Shown here in pieces: positions 25,676 through 34,380 of a stretch of DNA of 64,000 bases. The notes beneath the pieces were generated by a model. It was not told the origin of the DNA. It ran no database searches and was given only the letters and a program-made list of their open reading frames with translations. This stretch comes from Mesorhizobium sp. M2D.F.Ca.ET.226.01.1.1. GTDB taxonomy: Bacteria > Pseudomonadota > Alphaproteobacteria > Rhizobiales > Rhizobiaceae. A program made the translations under genes and the position numbers. Where the stretch lies: positions 84,660-148,659 of the forward strand of contig NZ_RZOY02000002.1 of assembly GCF_004022705.2 (NCBI RefSeq), written 5' to 3'. Each line of letters opens with the position of its first letter. Position 1 is the first letter of the stretch.

Positions 25676-25686
25676 TGGTCGAACCA
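25676..25686. promoter_or_regulatory. Operator candidate TGGTCGAACCA
   Basis: Core of AATCTGGTCGAACCAGATT, eight-base arms around a three-base centre, and the best dyad in the window. Shares TGGTCGAACCAG with 13142-13153. Confidence 0.6.
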
Positions 25687-25732
25687 GATTTAAGCGGTTG
25701 CCGTATTTGGCGATGCCGGCGTTCCCACCGAT

Positions 25733-26386
25733 TCAGCCCCCCGATTCCGCCATCGCGGCTTGAACCAGCGCCCCCGCCGCCCATTGCGCCACCGACATCA
25801 TCTCGGCGCTGTCCAACCCCCAAATATCCTTCAGCACCGTGACCACCTCGACGCCGAACACCAGCGACAGCGCCTGCGCCAGGCGCCTGAACTGGCGCGG
25901 CTTCAAGCGGCCCTTGAGCGGCGCGATCGCATCCTTCAGCAGGTCGACGCGATGGCCGCGCGTGAAGGCGGGCTCCGATCCGAGCGTGCCCGCCTGCCGA
26001 CGCGCCCATTGATCCAGCGACAGCTTCAGCGCCGCCTTGAACGTCGCCTCGAAGGCCTCGATGCGCGGCATCGCGGTGGCAAACAGATCCGCCACGCGCC
26101 GTTCGGCATCGTTGGACGTGGACTTCCAGGTGAGGATCGGGCCGAGCCCTTCATCGACCACGGCCTGCACCAGCGCCGCTTGGCTCGGGAAATAGCGGTA
26201 GGCGGTCGCGCGCGACACCCCCGCCGCCTCCGCAACCTCGCTGACCGAGGGCGTCATGCCGGACTGCATCAGCCTTGTCGCGGTTTCCAACATCAGTCGT
26301 CTGGTGCGGGCGCGCGGCCCCTTCTCGGCGGCCGGCGCCTGGGCGGCCTCATCGCTGGCGGCGGATTGTTGACGTGAGACATCCAT
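25733..26386 (-). CDS. TetR-family transcriptional regulator
   Basis: 217 residues from the ATG at 26386. The HTH is at ~25-75: [19 protein letters not shown] and [25 protein letters not shown], diagnostic of TetR. The C-terminal ligand domain is helical and unassigned. The reading frame runs open far upstream, but that part is antisense to the UPF0261 gene and has no homology. It is divergent from the UPF0261-PEP-hydrolase-cupin operon and upstream of the importer operon, so it could control either. Confidence 0.87.
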   Translation of the reverse strand: MDVSRQQSAASDEAAQAPAAEKGPRARTRRLMLETATRLMQSGMTPSVSEVAEAAGVSRATAYRYFPSQAALVQAVVDEGLGPILTWKSTSNDAERRVADLFATAMPRIEAFEATFKAALKLSLDQWARRQAGTLGSEPAFTRGHRVDLLKDAIAPLKGRLKPRQFRRLAQALSLVFGVEVVTVLKDIWGLDSAEMMSVAQWAAGALVQAAMAESGG

Positions 26387-26542
26387 ATCAATACGATACG
26401 CGGGTCTCAAAAATTTGCAATGGCGCAACGCCGGGCGATTGGGGTCCCACCAGCGAAGAGGCTTTTGCCGAGGAGTTTTACGGTGGGGCAAAAAAGGCAG
26501 GCGGCGGTAAAGCCGACCATGCCCGACGACGGGGAAACGCGC

Positions 26543-27739
26543 ATGAAGCGCATCTATGTGGTCGGCACCGCCGACACCAAAGGTGAGGAACTCGCCTTTC
26601 TGGCCGATGCCGTCACTGCTGCCGGCGGCGCGGTCGTCCGCGTCGATATCGGTACGCGCGGCGCGACCGTCCCGGTGGATATCCCGGCCAGCGAGGTCGC
26701 CGCGCATCATGCCAAGGGAGCCGGCGCGGTTCTGGGCATCGATGACCGCGGCGCCGCCGTTGCCGGTATGGGCGCCGCCTTCACCAATTTCATCCAGTCG
26801 CGCGAGGATATCGCCGGCGTGATCGGCATCGGCGGCGGCGGCGGCACCTCGATCGTCACCGCCGGCATGCGCGCGCTGCCGCTCGGCCTGCCGAAGCTCA
26901 TGGTCTCGACGCTGGCCTCCGGCGACACCGCGCCTTACGTCGACGTCTCCGACATCATCATGATGCCGTCTGTAACCGACATGGCGGGACTGAACAGGCT
27001 CTCCCGCGCGGTACTGCACAATGCCGCCCAGGCGATCGCCGGCATGGCGGCAAAGCCGACCTCGGCAGCAGCCGGCAAGCCGGCGCTTGGGCTGACCATG
27101 TTCGGCGTCACCACGCCATGCGTGACGGCGATCGTCGAGCGATTGCGCGCCGACTATGACTGCATGGTCTTCCATGCCACCGGCACCGGCGGCCGCTCGA
27201 TGGAGAAGCTCGCCGATTCAGGCCTGCTTGCCGGCGTCCTCGACATCACCACGACCGAGGTCTGCGATCTTCTGTTCGGCGGCGTGCTGCCGGCGACGGA
27301 AGATCGGTTCGGCGCCATCGCACGTACAAAACTGCCTTACGTCGGCTCGGTGGGCGCGCTCGACATGGTGAACTTCTGGGCGCCTCTCACAATCCCGGAG
27401 CGCTACCGCGGACGGTTGTTCTACGAGCACAATCCCAATGTCACGCTGATGCGCACCACGGCCGACGAATGCCGCCGGATCGGCGAATGGATCGGCGGCC
27501 GCCTCGCCCGATGCGACGGCCCGGTCCGCTTCCTGATCCCGGAAAAAGGCGTCTCGGCGCTTGACATCGAAGGCGGCGCCTTCTTCGACGCTGAGGCCGA
27601 CCAAGCGCTGTTCGAAGCCATCGAGCGCACGATCAAACCAACCAGCAATCGCACCGTGGCGCGGCTGCCGCTGCACATCAACGATCCCGCCTTCGCCACG
27701 GCCGCCGCCGAGGCTTTCCTCGACATCGCCAGCAAGTGA
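26543..27739 (+). CDS. UPF0261 (Tm-1-like ATP-binding domain) protein
   Basis: 398 residues. Start chosen at [17 protein letters not shown], the conserved N-terminus of the family, with GGGG upstream; the longer frame from 26420 adds unrelated residues. Typical motifs: [45 protein letters not shown] (~90-124), VYDVSDI-like [32 protein letters not shown] and [12 protein letters not shown]. This matches the N-terminal, ATP-binding inhibitory domain of tomato Tm-1. Bacterial function unknown. The next gene encodes the counterpart of the Tm-1 C-terminal domain. Confidence 0.88.
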   Translation: MKRIYVVGTADTKGEELAFLADAVTAAGGAVVRVDIGTRGATVPVDIPASEVAAHHAKGAGAVLGIDDRGAAVAGMGAAFTNFIQSREDIAGVIGIGGGGGTSIVTAGMRALPLGLPKLMVSTLASGDTAPYVDVSDIIMMPSVTDMAGLNRLSRAVLHNAAQAIAGMAAKPTSAAAGKPALGLTMFGVTTPCVTAIVERLRADYDCMVFHATGTGGRSMEKLADSGLLAGVLDITTTEVCDLLFGGVLPATEDRFGAIARTKLPYVGSVGALDMVNFWAPLTIPERYRGRLFYEHNPNVTLMRTTADECRRIGEWIGGRLARCDGPVRFLIPEKGVSALDIEGGAFFDAEADQALFEAIERTIKPTSNRTVARLPLHINDPAFATAAAEAFLDIASK

Positions 27740-27750
27740 GACAAAAAGGC

Positions 27751-28617
27751 ATGGCCGCCATTCCGCGCAAAAAGATCCTGGAAAAATTCCGCAAGATGAT
27801 CGCCGACGGCGTGCCGATCGTCGGCGGCGGCGCCGGCACCGGCCTGTCGGCCAAGGCCGAGGAAGCCGGCGGCATTGACCTGATCATCATCTACAATTCC
27901 GGTCGCTACCGCATGGCCGGACGCGGCTCGGCCGCCGGCCTGCTCGCCTACGGCAACGCCAACGAAATCGTCAAGGAAATGGCCTATGAGGTGCTGCCGG
28001 TGGTGAGGAAGACGCCGGTGCTGGCCGGCGTCAACGGCACCGACCCCTTCGTCATCATGCCGCTGCTTCTGGCCGAGCTGAAGACGATGGGCTTTTCCGG
28101 CGTGCAGAACTTCCCCACCGTCGGCCTGTTCGACGGCACAATGCGCCGAAGCTTCGAGGAGACCGGTATGGGTTTTGGGCTCGAGGTCGACATGATCGCA
28201 GAGGCGCACAAGCTCGATCTTCTGACGACGCCCTACGTCTTCAATCCGGAGGAAGCGCGCGCCATGACCAAGGCCGGCGCCGACATCGTCGTCGCCCATA
28301 TGGGCGTGACCACGGGCGGCTCGATCGGCGCCACCTCGGCCAAGTCGCTCGACGACTGCGTCATCGAGATCGGCGCCATCGCCAATGCCGCCAGGTCGGT
28401 GCGCAAGGATGTCATCCTGCTCTGCCATGGCGGGCCGATCTCGATGCCGGACGATGCCCGCTACATCCTCGACCGCTGCAAGGGCCTGCACGGCTTCTAC
28501 GGCGCAAGCTCGATGGAACGGCTGCCGGCCGAAGCGGCAATCGCCAGGCAGACGGCGGATTTCAAGGCGGTCGCGCTTCACGACCAGAAGACAACGCCGA
28601 AGAAAAAGAAGGGATGA
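27751..28617 (+). CDS. Phosphoenolpyruvate-hydrolase-family TIM barrel protein
   Basis: 288 residues from the ATG at 27751; an in-frame GTG at 27736 would overlap the previous stop. PEP-hydrolase-like (PF09370, from memory) barrel: [39 protein letters not shown] (~17-56), [41 protein letters not shown] and [11 protein letters not shown]. The phosphate-binding and metal-site loops appear intact. It corresponds to the C-terminal TIM-barrel half of plant Tm-1. The C-terminus is Lys-rich. Enzymatic substrate unproven. Confidence 0.87.
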   Translation: MAAIPRKKILEKFRKMIADGVPIVGGGAGTGLSAKAEEAGGIDLIIIYNSGRYRMAGRGSAAGLLAYGNANEIVKEMAYEVLPVVRKTPVLAGVNGTDPFVIMPLLLAELKTMGFSGVQNFPTVGLFDGTMRRSFEETGMGFGLEVDMIAEAHKLDLLTTPYVFNPEEARAMTKAGADIVVAHMGVTTGGSIGATSAKSLDDCVIEIGAIANAARSVRKDVILLCHGGPISMPDDARYILDRCKGLHGFYGASSMERLPAEAAIARQTADFKAVALHDQKTTPKKKKG

Positions 28618-28620
28618 GAG

Positions 28621-29037
28621 ATGGCCGACAAGAGGAAGGTTTTCGTCTACCCGAAGGATGTCAGCGCCTTCGGCTTCGACTGGGGAAAATTGTCGCTTAC
28701 TGTCGCGCCGGAAGTGAACGGCGCCGAACGCTTTTCCGGTGGCGTCGTCGACCTGCCGCCCGGCCAGGGCCATACCCGCCACAACCATCCGGGCGCCGAG
28801 GAGATCATCTTCGTCATCTCCGGCAATGGCGAGCAGATGGTCGAGGACGAGAAGGGCAATCCGGTGGTGGCGAAGGTCGGCCCCGGCTGCACCATCTACG
28901 TGCCGGAAAGCCGCTTTCATTCGACGCTCAACACCGGCGACCAGCCGATGCAGCTTTTCGTCGTCTATTCGCCCGCGGGGCCCGAGCTGGCGCTGCGGGA
29001 GCTGCCGGATTTCAGGCTGCTGCCGCTGGGCAAATAA
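28621..29037 (+). CDS. Cupin-domain protein, third gene of the Tm-1-like operon
   Basis: 138 residues, single small-barrel cupin. Metal ligand motifs are G(X)5HXH(X)3,4E-like, HTRHNHPGAEEIIFVISG (His, His, Glu), and the second motif GCTIYVPESRFHSTLN (His). Starts four bases after the previous stop. Could act on a sugar-acid-like product or as a sensor. Function unknown. Confidence 0.85.
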   Translation: MADKRKVFVYPKDVSAFGFDWGKLSLTVAPEVNGAERFSGGVVDLPPGQGHTRHNHPGAEEIIFVISGNGEQMVEDEKGNPVVAKVGPGCTIYVPESRFHSTLNTGDQPMQLFVVYSPAGPELALRELPDFRLLPLGK

Positions 29038-29051
29038 TCTTCAGCGTCGCA

Positions 29052-29155
29052 GCCCCCTCATCCGGCCGCTTCGCGGCCACCTTCTCCCCGAGGGGAGAGG
29101 TCGGATTGCCCCGAATTGCCATTCGCGATTCGGCTGGCAATCCGCGTGAGGGGGA
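29052..29155. repeat. Palindromic repeat element type B, copy 2
   Basis: CCCCTCATCCGGCCGCTTCG to GCAATCCGCGTGAGGGGG, matching both halves of 10293-10443 but without the central hairpin. It sits between the convergent ends of the cupin and peptidase genes, where it may terminate both. Confidence 0.8.
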
Positions 29156-29167
29156 GCGCCGTCGAGG

Positions 29168-30361
29168 CTAAGCTGCCGTCCCACCCCTGTTCCAGCCGCG
29201 CCCGCGATCGCCGAACATCACGTAGCCGCTATCCGTCACCGCGACGGTATCCTCCAGCTTGATGAAGCCGCGCGTCGGGTGAAGCATGGTTGTCTCGACC
29301 GAAAGCACCATGTTTTTCTCCAGCGGCTTTGCCGCATAGGTGCCCTCATAGGCGACCGGATGGTTGGTCATCAGGAACGGCGCCTCATGCGTGATCAGCC
29401 CCATGCCGTGGGCAAAGAAATCCGTATAGGTCGCGACCTTGGAGGCCTTCAGCACGCCCTCCGCATGCGCGATCATGTCGCCGCCCAGCGTGCCGGCCTT
29501 GACCTTGGAAAAGGCCGCCTGCTGCACCGCTTCAACTTCGGCCAAAAGATCCTCCAGCTCGGCATCGGGCTCGCCGAGCACGCCCATTCGGCAAAGGTCG
29601 CCGATATAGCCGTGATAATTGCCGCCGGAATCGATCGACAGCACCTCGCCCTTCTTCCAGGCCTGGCTCGAGGCGGCGCGGTTGTGGCTGGAGCCCAGCG
29701 TCAGCAGGCAATATTCGAAATGCGCGCCGCGATTGGTCTCCTCGCGCCTGAGCTGTTCGATGATGTCGGTCTTGGTCGTGCCCTCGCCCGCCCATTGAAT
29801 GGTCGCCAGCATGGAGTCGGTAATCAGCTCGGAAGCGATGCGCAGCTGTTCCAGCTCCGCCTCGGTCTTGATGGCGCGCATGCTCTCAAGCATACCGGTC
29901 GCATCGATCAGCTTGGCGTCCGGCAGCGCCTTGCGGATCAGCGTATAGGCGTCCGACGGCAGGAAACCGGGTTCGATGCCGATACGGGCAGCTTCCTTGC
30001 CGATCTTGCGTAGATGCTCGACCGCGAGATTGGCGGCGTCGAGCGTGCCCCAGCAGGCGGCATGCAAGGTCGGCGTCCAGAACGGACGGTTCTGATGCTC
30101 GCCGCCTTCCATCTTGTTGCCGATATAGGCGGCATGTTCCGGCCCGCCTTTCTCATAGAGAACGATGGGCAGATAGCGGCTGTGGCCGATAGCATCCATG
30201 GCGGCAAAAAAGATGAACTTGTAGCCGCCCAGCAGATATTGCGTGTTGTGCTTGGAGGTGGCGAAGAGCACGTCGATGCCGGCCTCTTCCATCAGCCGGT
30301 CCACCCGCGCCTGGTCGAACGGAACGCTGCTGACCTCGGTCTTGCCCGGAGCGATGTTCAT
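29168..30361 (-). CDS. M24-family metallopeptidase (Xaa-Pro / creatinase-like)
   Basis: 397 residues. N-terminal creatinase-like domain (~1-150) and pita-bread catalytic domain with the five metal ligands in order: Asp in LSIDSGGNYHG, Asp in YIGDLCRMG, His in FFAHGMGLITHEAP, Glu in VLSVETTM and Glu in IKLEDTVAVT. Cytoplasmic. GGGAGAGG precedes the ATG. Divergent from a dipeptide-type ABC importer, which suggests that it cleaves an imported peptide-like or amidino compound; a true Xaa-Pro dipeptidase or an ectoine/creatine-type hydrolase are both possible. Confidence 0.85.
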   Translation of the reverse strand: MNIAPGKTEVSSVPFDQARVDRLMEEAGIDVLFATSKHNTQYLLGGYKFIFFAAMDAIGHSRYLPIVLYEKGGPEHAAYIGNKMEGGEHQNRPFWTPTLHAACWGTLDAANLAVEHLRKIGKEAARIGIEPGFLPSDAYTLIRKALPDAKLIDATGMLESMRAIKTEAELEQLRIASELITDSMLATIQWAGEGTTKTDIIEQLRREETNRGAHFEYCLLTLGSSHNRAASSQAWKKGEVLSIDSGGNYHGYIGDLCRMGVLGEPDAELEDLLAEVEAVQQAAFSKVKAGTLGGDMIAHAEGVLKASKVATYTDFFAHGMGLITHEAPFLMTNHPVAYEGTYAAKPLEKNMVLSVETTMLHPTRGFIKLEDTVAVTDSGYVMFGDRGRGWNRGGTAA

Positions 30362-30694
30362 CTGCCTCTCCCTATTTTCCTCGGCCGCAGGAGCGTCCGA
30401 ACGTCACGATTTATGGTTGTTGGCCAAATCTGCATCACCTTTGCTGCTCTGGTCCAGCCAGAAATGATCACTTTCGCGCCAAAGGCGTTTCCTCATTTCG
30501 ATCTTGATCCATCTTCGCCAATCTGGTCCTGCCAGATAGGAACACAGGAGCTTCTTTCGGCTAGCTGGTCCAGCGGACGGAAATTTCAAAGCCAAGCCAT
30601 GATGCGCCAAATCCGTCTCTGGCGAAACGTTTGCCAAGAGCCATAATCACCGCATTGCCGCGCCTGCCACGGCGCGAAGAGGGGAGTTTGAGCA
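30362..30694. promoter_or_regulatory. Divergent control region of the peptide-type importer
   Basis: 333 bases without a gene. It contains three related dyads: TGGTCCAGCCA (30450-30460), TGGTCCTGCCA (30524-30534, within ATCTGGTCCTGCCAGAT) and CTGGTCCAG (30565-30573). These are of the same general shape as the TGGT-N3-ACCA sites elsewhere but with GCCA right halves. Nothing else stands out. Confidence 0.5.
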
Positions 30695-32305
30695 ATGTCC
30701 GAATTCACGATTTCACGCCGCGGCCTGCTGGCTGGCTCGGCGCTGCTTCTGGCCTCGACCGCGCTGCCGACCATTGGCTTTGCGCAGACGCCGAAGAAGG
30801 GCGGCCGGCTGACCGTCGCCGCCGATTCCGAGCCGCGCAACCTCAACCCTGCGATCGTCGCCTCCAATGGCGTGTTCTTCATTTCGAGCAAGATCGTCGA
30901 GACCTTGGCCGAAGCCTCCTTCGACGGCAAGGACGGGCTCGAGCCGCGCCTGGCGCTTTCCTGGGAAGGTGCGCCGGATGGATTGTCGGTGACCTTCAAA
31001 TTGCGCGACGGCGTCAAATGGCATGACGGCAAGCCCTTCACCTCCGCCGATGTCGCCTTCTCGGCGCTGCAGATCTGGAAGCCGCTGCAGAATCTCGGCC
31101 GAACCGTGTTCAAGGACCTTGCTGCCGTCGACACGCCGGACGAACTGACCGCAATCTTCAAATTCGCCAAGCCGACGCCGTTCCAGCTGATCCGCAATGC
31201 GCTGCCGGCGCTGTCGAGCGTCGTGCCGAAACACCTTTATGAGGTGGGCAAGATCGAGGACAACCCGGCCAACAACGCGCCGGTCGGCACCGGCCCGTTC
31301 AAATTCGCGGAATACAAGGCCGGGCAATATTACCGGCTGGCCCGGAACGACGCCTATTGGGGGAAGGATAAGCCCTATCTCGACGAGATCGTCTACCAGG
31401 TGCTGCCGGACCGCACGTCGGCCGCAGCGGCACTCGAAGCCGAAGAGATCCAGCTCGCCGCTTTCTCCGCCGTGCCGCTCGCCGACCTCGACCGCATCTC
31501 CAAGGTGCCCGGCCTGAAGGTCGTCACCAAGGGCTATGAGGGGCTGACCTACCAGCTCGTCGTCGAGATCAACCACCGCCGCAAGGAACTGGCCGATCTG
31601 AAAGTGCGGCAGGCGATCGCCCATGCCATCGACAAGGACTTCGTCGTCAAGACGGTCTTCCTCGGCTACGCCGCCACCGCGACCGGTCCGGTGCCGAAGA
31701 ACGATCCGCAATTCTACACCGCCGACGTGCCGACCTACGCCTTCGACGTCGCCAAGGCCAATGCGCTTCTCGATGAAGCCGGCTACAAGCGGGCGGACGA
31801 CGGCAAGCGCTTCGCGCTGAAGCTTTTGCCGGCGCCCTATTTCAACGAGACAAAGCAGTTCGGCGATTATCTGCGCCAGGCGCTGGCGGCGATCGGCATC
31901 GACGCCGAAATCGTCAACAACGACTCGGCGGCGCACATCAAGGCAGTCTACACCGACCATGCCTTCGACCTCGCCGTCGGCCCGCCGGTGTTCCGCGGCG
32001 ACCCGGCGATCTCGACCACCATCCTGGTGCAGAGCGGCATTCCCGACGGCGTGCCCTTCTCCAACCAGGGCGGCTACAAGAACGCCGACCTCGACGCGCT
32101 GATCGCCAAGGCATCCGAGACGCTCGACACGTCGGCTAGAACCGAGCTCTACAAGGAGTTCCAGAAAAAGGTCGCCGCCGACCTGCCGCTGATCAACGTC
32201 GCCGAATGGAGTTTTATCAGCGTCGCTCGCGATACCGTCGGCAACATCGCCAACAACCCGCGCTGGGCGGTGTCGAACTGGGCGGACACTTATTTGGCGG
32301 GTTGA
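30695..32305 (+). CDS. ABC importer substrate-binding protein, family 5 (peptide/opine type)
   Basis: 536 residues, SBP_bac_5. The N-terminus has a Tat signal (SRRGLLAGSALLLAS), with cleavage near residue 30 (GFAQ). The mature protein shows the family signature RLTVAADSEPRNLNPA, YRLARNDAYWGKDKPYLDEIVYQVLPD and VRQAIAHAIDKDFVVKTVF. Predicted ligands are di/oligopeptides, opines or other hydrophobic-amine compounds. First gene of the plus-strand operon; GAGGGGAG precedes the ATG. It is followed by a repeat before the permeases. Confidence 0.9.
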   Translation: MSEFTISRRGLLAGSALLLASTALPTIGFAQTPKKGGRLTVAADSEPRNLNPAIVASNGVFFISSKIVETLAEASFDGKDGLEPRLALSWEGAPDGLSVTFKLRDGVKWHDGKPFTSADVAFSALQIWKPLQNLGRTVFKDLAAVDTPDELTAIFKFAKPTPFQLIRNALPALSSVVPKHLYEVGKIEDNPANNAPVGTGPFKFAEYKAGQYYRLARNDAYWGKDKPYLDEIVYQVLPDRTSAAAALEAEEIQLAAFSAVPLADLDRISKVPGLKVVTKGYEGLTYQLVVEINHRRKELADLKVRQAIAHAIDKDFVVKTVFLGYAATATGPVPKNDPQFYTADVPTYAFDVAKANALLDEAGYKRADDGKRFALKLLPAPYFNETKQFGDYLRQALAAIGIDAEIVNNDSAAHIKAVYTDHAFDLAVGPPVFRGDPAISTTILVQSGIPDGVPFSNQGGYKNADLDALIAKASETLDTSARTELYKEFQKKVAADLPLINVAEWSFISVARDTVGNIANNPRWAVSNWADTYLAG

Positions 32306-32364
32306 TGGCGCACTTGCGGATCGGCGGCCGGGGTGTTCAGCTTCGAGAATGAGAGTTCCTTCGC

Positions 32365-32522
32365 GCCCCCCTCTGTCCTGCCGGACATCTCCCTCACAAG
32401 GGGGGAGATTGGCAGCTTCCGCGCCCCGCACCTCTCTACCACGTTGGAGATTAGCGAAAGGAGCAATGACAGCTGATCTCCCCCTTTGTGGGAGAGATGT
32501 CCGGCAGGACAGAGGGGGGCGC
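32365..32522. repeat. Palindromic repeat element type A, copy 2
   Basis: GCCCCCCTCTGTCCTGCCGG to CCGGCAGGACAGAGGGGGGC, long inverted ends, inner arms CTCCCTCACAAGGGGGGAG and CTCCCCCTTTGTGGGAGAG. Same family as 9203-9356. Positioned in the 261-base gap between the binding-protein gene and its permeases. Confidence 0.85.
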
Positions 32523-32566
32523 CGTAGAGCGCGACCTCCGAGGATTGCGAGCAGCGTCCTTTCGCC

Positions 32567-33553
32567 ATGACCCGCGCCCTCCGCCTCCTGTGCCGTCGTC
32601 TCGTCGGCAGCGTCTTCGTGCTGCTCATCGTCGTCATCGGAAGCTTCCTCCTGCTCGAAGCTGCCCCCGGCGATGCGGTCGATGCCTACATCGTCTCGAC
32701 CGGCGGCGATGCCGGCATGATCGAGTTGCTGCGCCACCGCTGGGGCCTCGACCAATCCGAACTGACCCGCCTCGCCAATTACCTCTGGGCGCTGCTGCAT
32801 CTCGACCTCGGCCAGTCGGTCACCTTCTCGCGGCCGATCCGCGATGTCATCCTCGAACGCCTGCCGACCACGCTGATCCTGATGGGCAGCGCCACCGCGC
32901 TTTCCTTCGGCCTCGGCTCGGCGCTCGGCATCTATGCCGGCGCAAGGCCCGGCAGCTTCCGCGACCGCTTCCTGTCGATCGGCTCGCTGGCGCTCTATGC
33001 CGTGCCCGGCTTCTGGCTCGGCCTTGTGCTGATCGTCGTCTTTGCCGTCGATTTGCGCTGGGTGCCGATCGGCGGCATCGAGACCATCGCCTCCGGCAAA
33101 ACCGGACTGGCACAGGCCACCGATATCGCCACCCATCTCGTATTGCCGGTCTCGGCGCTCGGCTTCATCTATCTCGCGCTCTATCTGCGCATGATGCGCG
33201 CCGGCATGACTGAAGCCTGGCGGCAGGATTTCGTGCTTGCCGCCCGCACCAGGGGCCTGCCGCGCCGCCGCATCGTGCTCGCCCATGTCGCCCGCAACGC
33301 GCTTCTGCCTCTGGTTACCATGCTCGGTCTGCAATCGGCGCAGATGCTGGGCGGCAGCGTCGTCATCGAAAGCGTCTTTGCCGTGCCCGGACTCGGCCGG
33401 CTGGCGCAGGAAGCCGTCGCCGGACGAGACACGCCGCTGCTGCTTGGCATCATCCTGGTCAGCGCCGTCCTCGTCATCGTCATCAATCTTGCGGTCGACC
33501 TCGCCTACGCCTTTCTCGATCCGCGCGTCGGCGCAAGTGAGGCGAGCGCATGA
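32567..33553 (+). CDS. ABC dipeptide-type permease (DppB-like)
   Basis: 328 residues with six helices. N-terminal helix VFVLLIVVIGSFLLLEAAPG as in DppB/OppB, then the loop DFVLAARTRGLPRRRIVLAHVARNALLPLVT (~225-255), the permease-ATPase coupling motif. Ends in an ATGA overlap with the DppC-like gene (33550-33553). Confidence 0.9.
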   Translation: MTRALRLLCRRLVGSVFVLLIVVIGSFLLLEAAPGDAVDAYIVSTGGDAGMIELLRHRWGLDQSELTRLANYLWALLHLDLGQSVTFSRPIRDVILERLPTTLILMGSATALSFGLGSALGIYAGARPGSFRDRFLSIGSLALYAVPGFWLGLVLIVVFAVDLRWVPIGGIETIASGKTGLAQATDIATHLVLPVSALGFIYLALYLRMMRAGMTEAWRQDFVLAARTRGLPRRRIVLAHVARNALLPLVTMLGLQSAQMLGGSVVIESVFAVPGLGRLAQEAVAGRDTPLLLGIILVSAVLVIVINLAVDLAYAFLDPRVGASEASA

Positions 33554-34380
33554 ACCGCTTGCATCGTTTCTTCCGCACACCTGAAGCGATCGCCGGCGCG
33601 CTTATCCTCGCCTTGCTTATCGCAATGGCACTGGCCGCGCCGCTGCTCTTCTCGGGCGACCCGCAGGCCATCGCCGGCCCAGCGCTGCTGCCGCCATTCC
33701 ATGACTGGTCGCTGCCGCTCGGTACCGACCGGCTCGGCCGCGACGTGCTGGCCGAACTTTTCCACGGCGCCCGCACCTCGCTGGCGGTCGGGCTGGCGGC
33801 CGCGGCCGCCGCCCTCCTTATAGGCGCGGTCATCGGCACTTTAGCCGGCTTCGCAGGGGGCTTGGTCGACGAAGTGCTGATGCGCATCACTGACGCCTTC
33901 CAGACCGTGCCGAGTTTTCTTCTCGCGCTCGCTTTCGTCAGCATTGTCGGTCCCTCGCTGGGGGTCGTCGTCGCCGCGATCGCGCTCGGCGCCTGGACCG
34001 GACCCGCGCGGGTGGCGCGCGCGGAAGTCCTCTCGATCCGCGAACGCGACTATGTCGCCGGCGCCCGGGTGATCGGCATGCATCCGCTGGAGATCGCCTT
34101 TCGTGAGGTGCTGCCTAACGCCCTGCCACCAGTGCTGGCACTGTCATCGGTGATCGTCGCGGCGGCGATCCTGACCGAAGCAGCACTGTCCTTCCTCGGC
34201 CTCGGCGACCCCAACCGCGTCACCTGGGGCGGCATGATCGCCGAAGGACGAACGGTGCTACGCACAGCCCCGTTCCTGTCGATCATTCCTGGGGTGTCGC
34301 TCGTGCTGACGGTGCTCGGCGTCTATCTCGCCGGGGAAGGCGTGGTGGAGAGCACTGCCGTACGCAGGAGCCTGTCGTGA
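33550..34380 (+). CDS. ABC dipeptide-type permease (DppC-like)
   Basis: 276 residues. N-terminal cytoplasmic arm, TM helix at ~17-36, LGTDRLGRDVLAELFHGARTSL (the conserved DppC segment ~57-78) and coupling loop VRERDYVAGARVIGMHPLEIAFREVLPNALP-like at ~160-190. GTGA overlap with the following ATPase gene. Confidence 0.9.
   Translation: MNRLHRFFRTPEAIAGALILALLIAMALAAPLLFSGDPQAIAGPALLPPFHDWSLPLGTDRLGRDVLAELFHGARTSLAVGLAAAAAALLIGAVIGTLAGFAGGLVDEVLMRITDAFQTVPSFLLALAFVSIVGPSLGVVVAAIALGAWTGPARVARAEVLSIRERDYVAGARVIGMHPLEIAFREVLPNALPPVLALSSVIVAAAILTEAALSFLGLGDPNRVTWGGMIAEGRTVLRTAPFLSIIPGVSLVLTVLGVYLAGEGVVESTAVRRSLS

Larger units (their letters stand above)
25337..25732. promoter_or_regulatory. Control region of the two-ATPase importer
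   Basis: 396 bases without a gene, between the TetR stop and the binding-protein start. It holds TGGTATTACCA at 25500-25510 and TGGTCGAACCA at 25676-25686, the latter within the near-perfect dyad AATCTGGTCGAACCAGATT. An AT-rich, T-rich block lies between them (~25570-25620). Otherwise featureless. Confidence 0.6.

Noticed and set aside
26387..27175. N-terminal extension of the TetR frame to 480 residues
   Set aside because: The extra ~260 residues are antisense to the UPF0261 gene and unrelated to TetR; the HTH sits normally close to the ATG at 26386.
30713..33580. 955-residue open frame on the minus strand across the peptide importer
   Set aside because: Antisense to the binding-protein gene, a repeat and the DppB-like gene; highly charged nonsense composition. 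Long antisense frames are common at this GC content.
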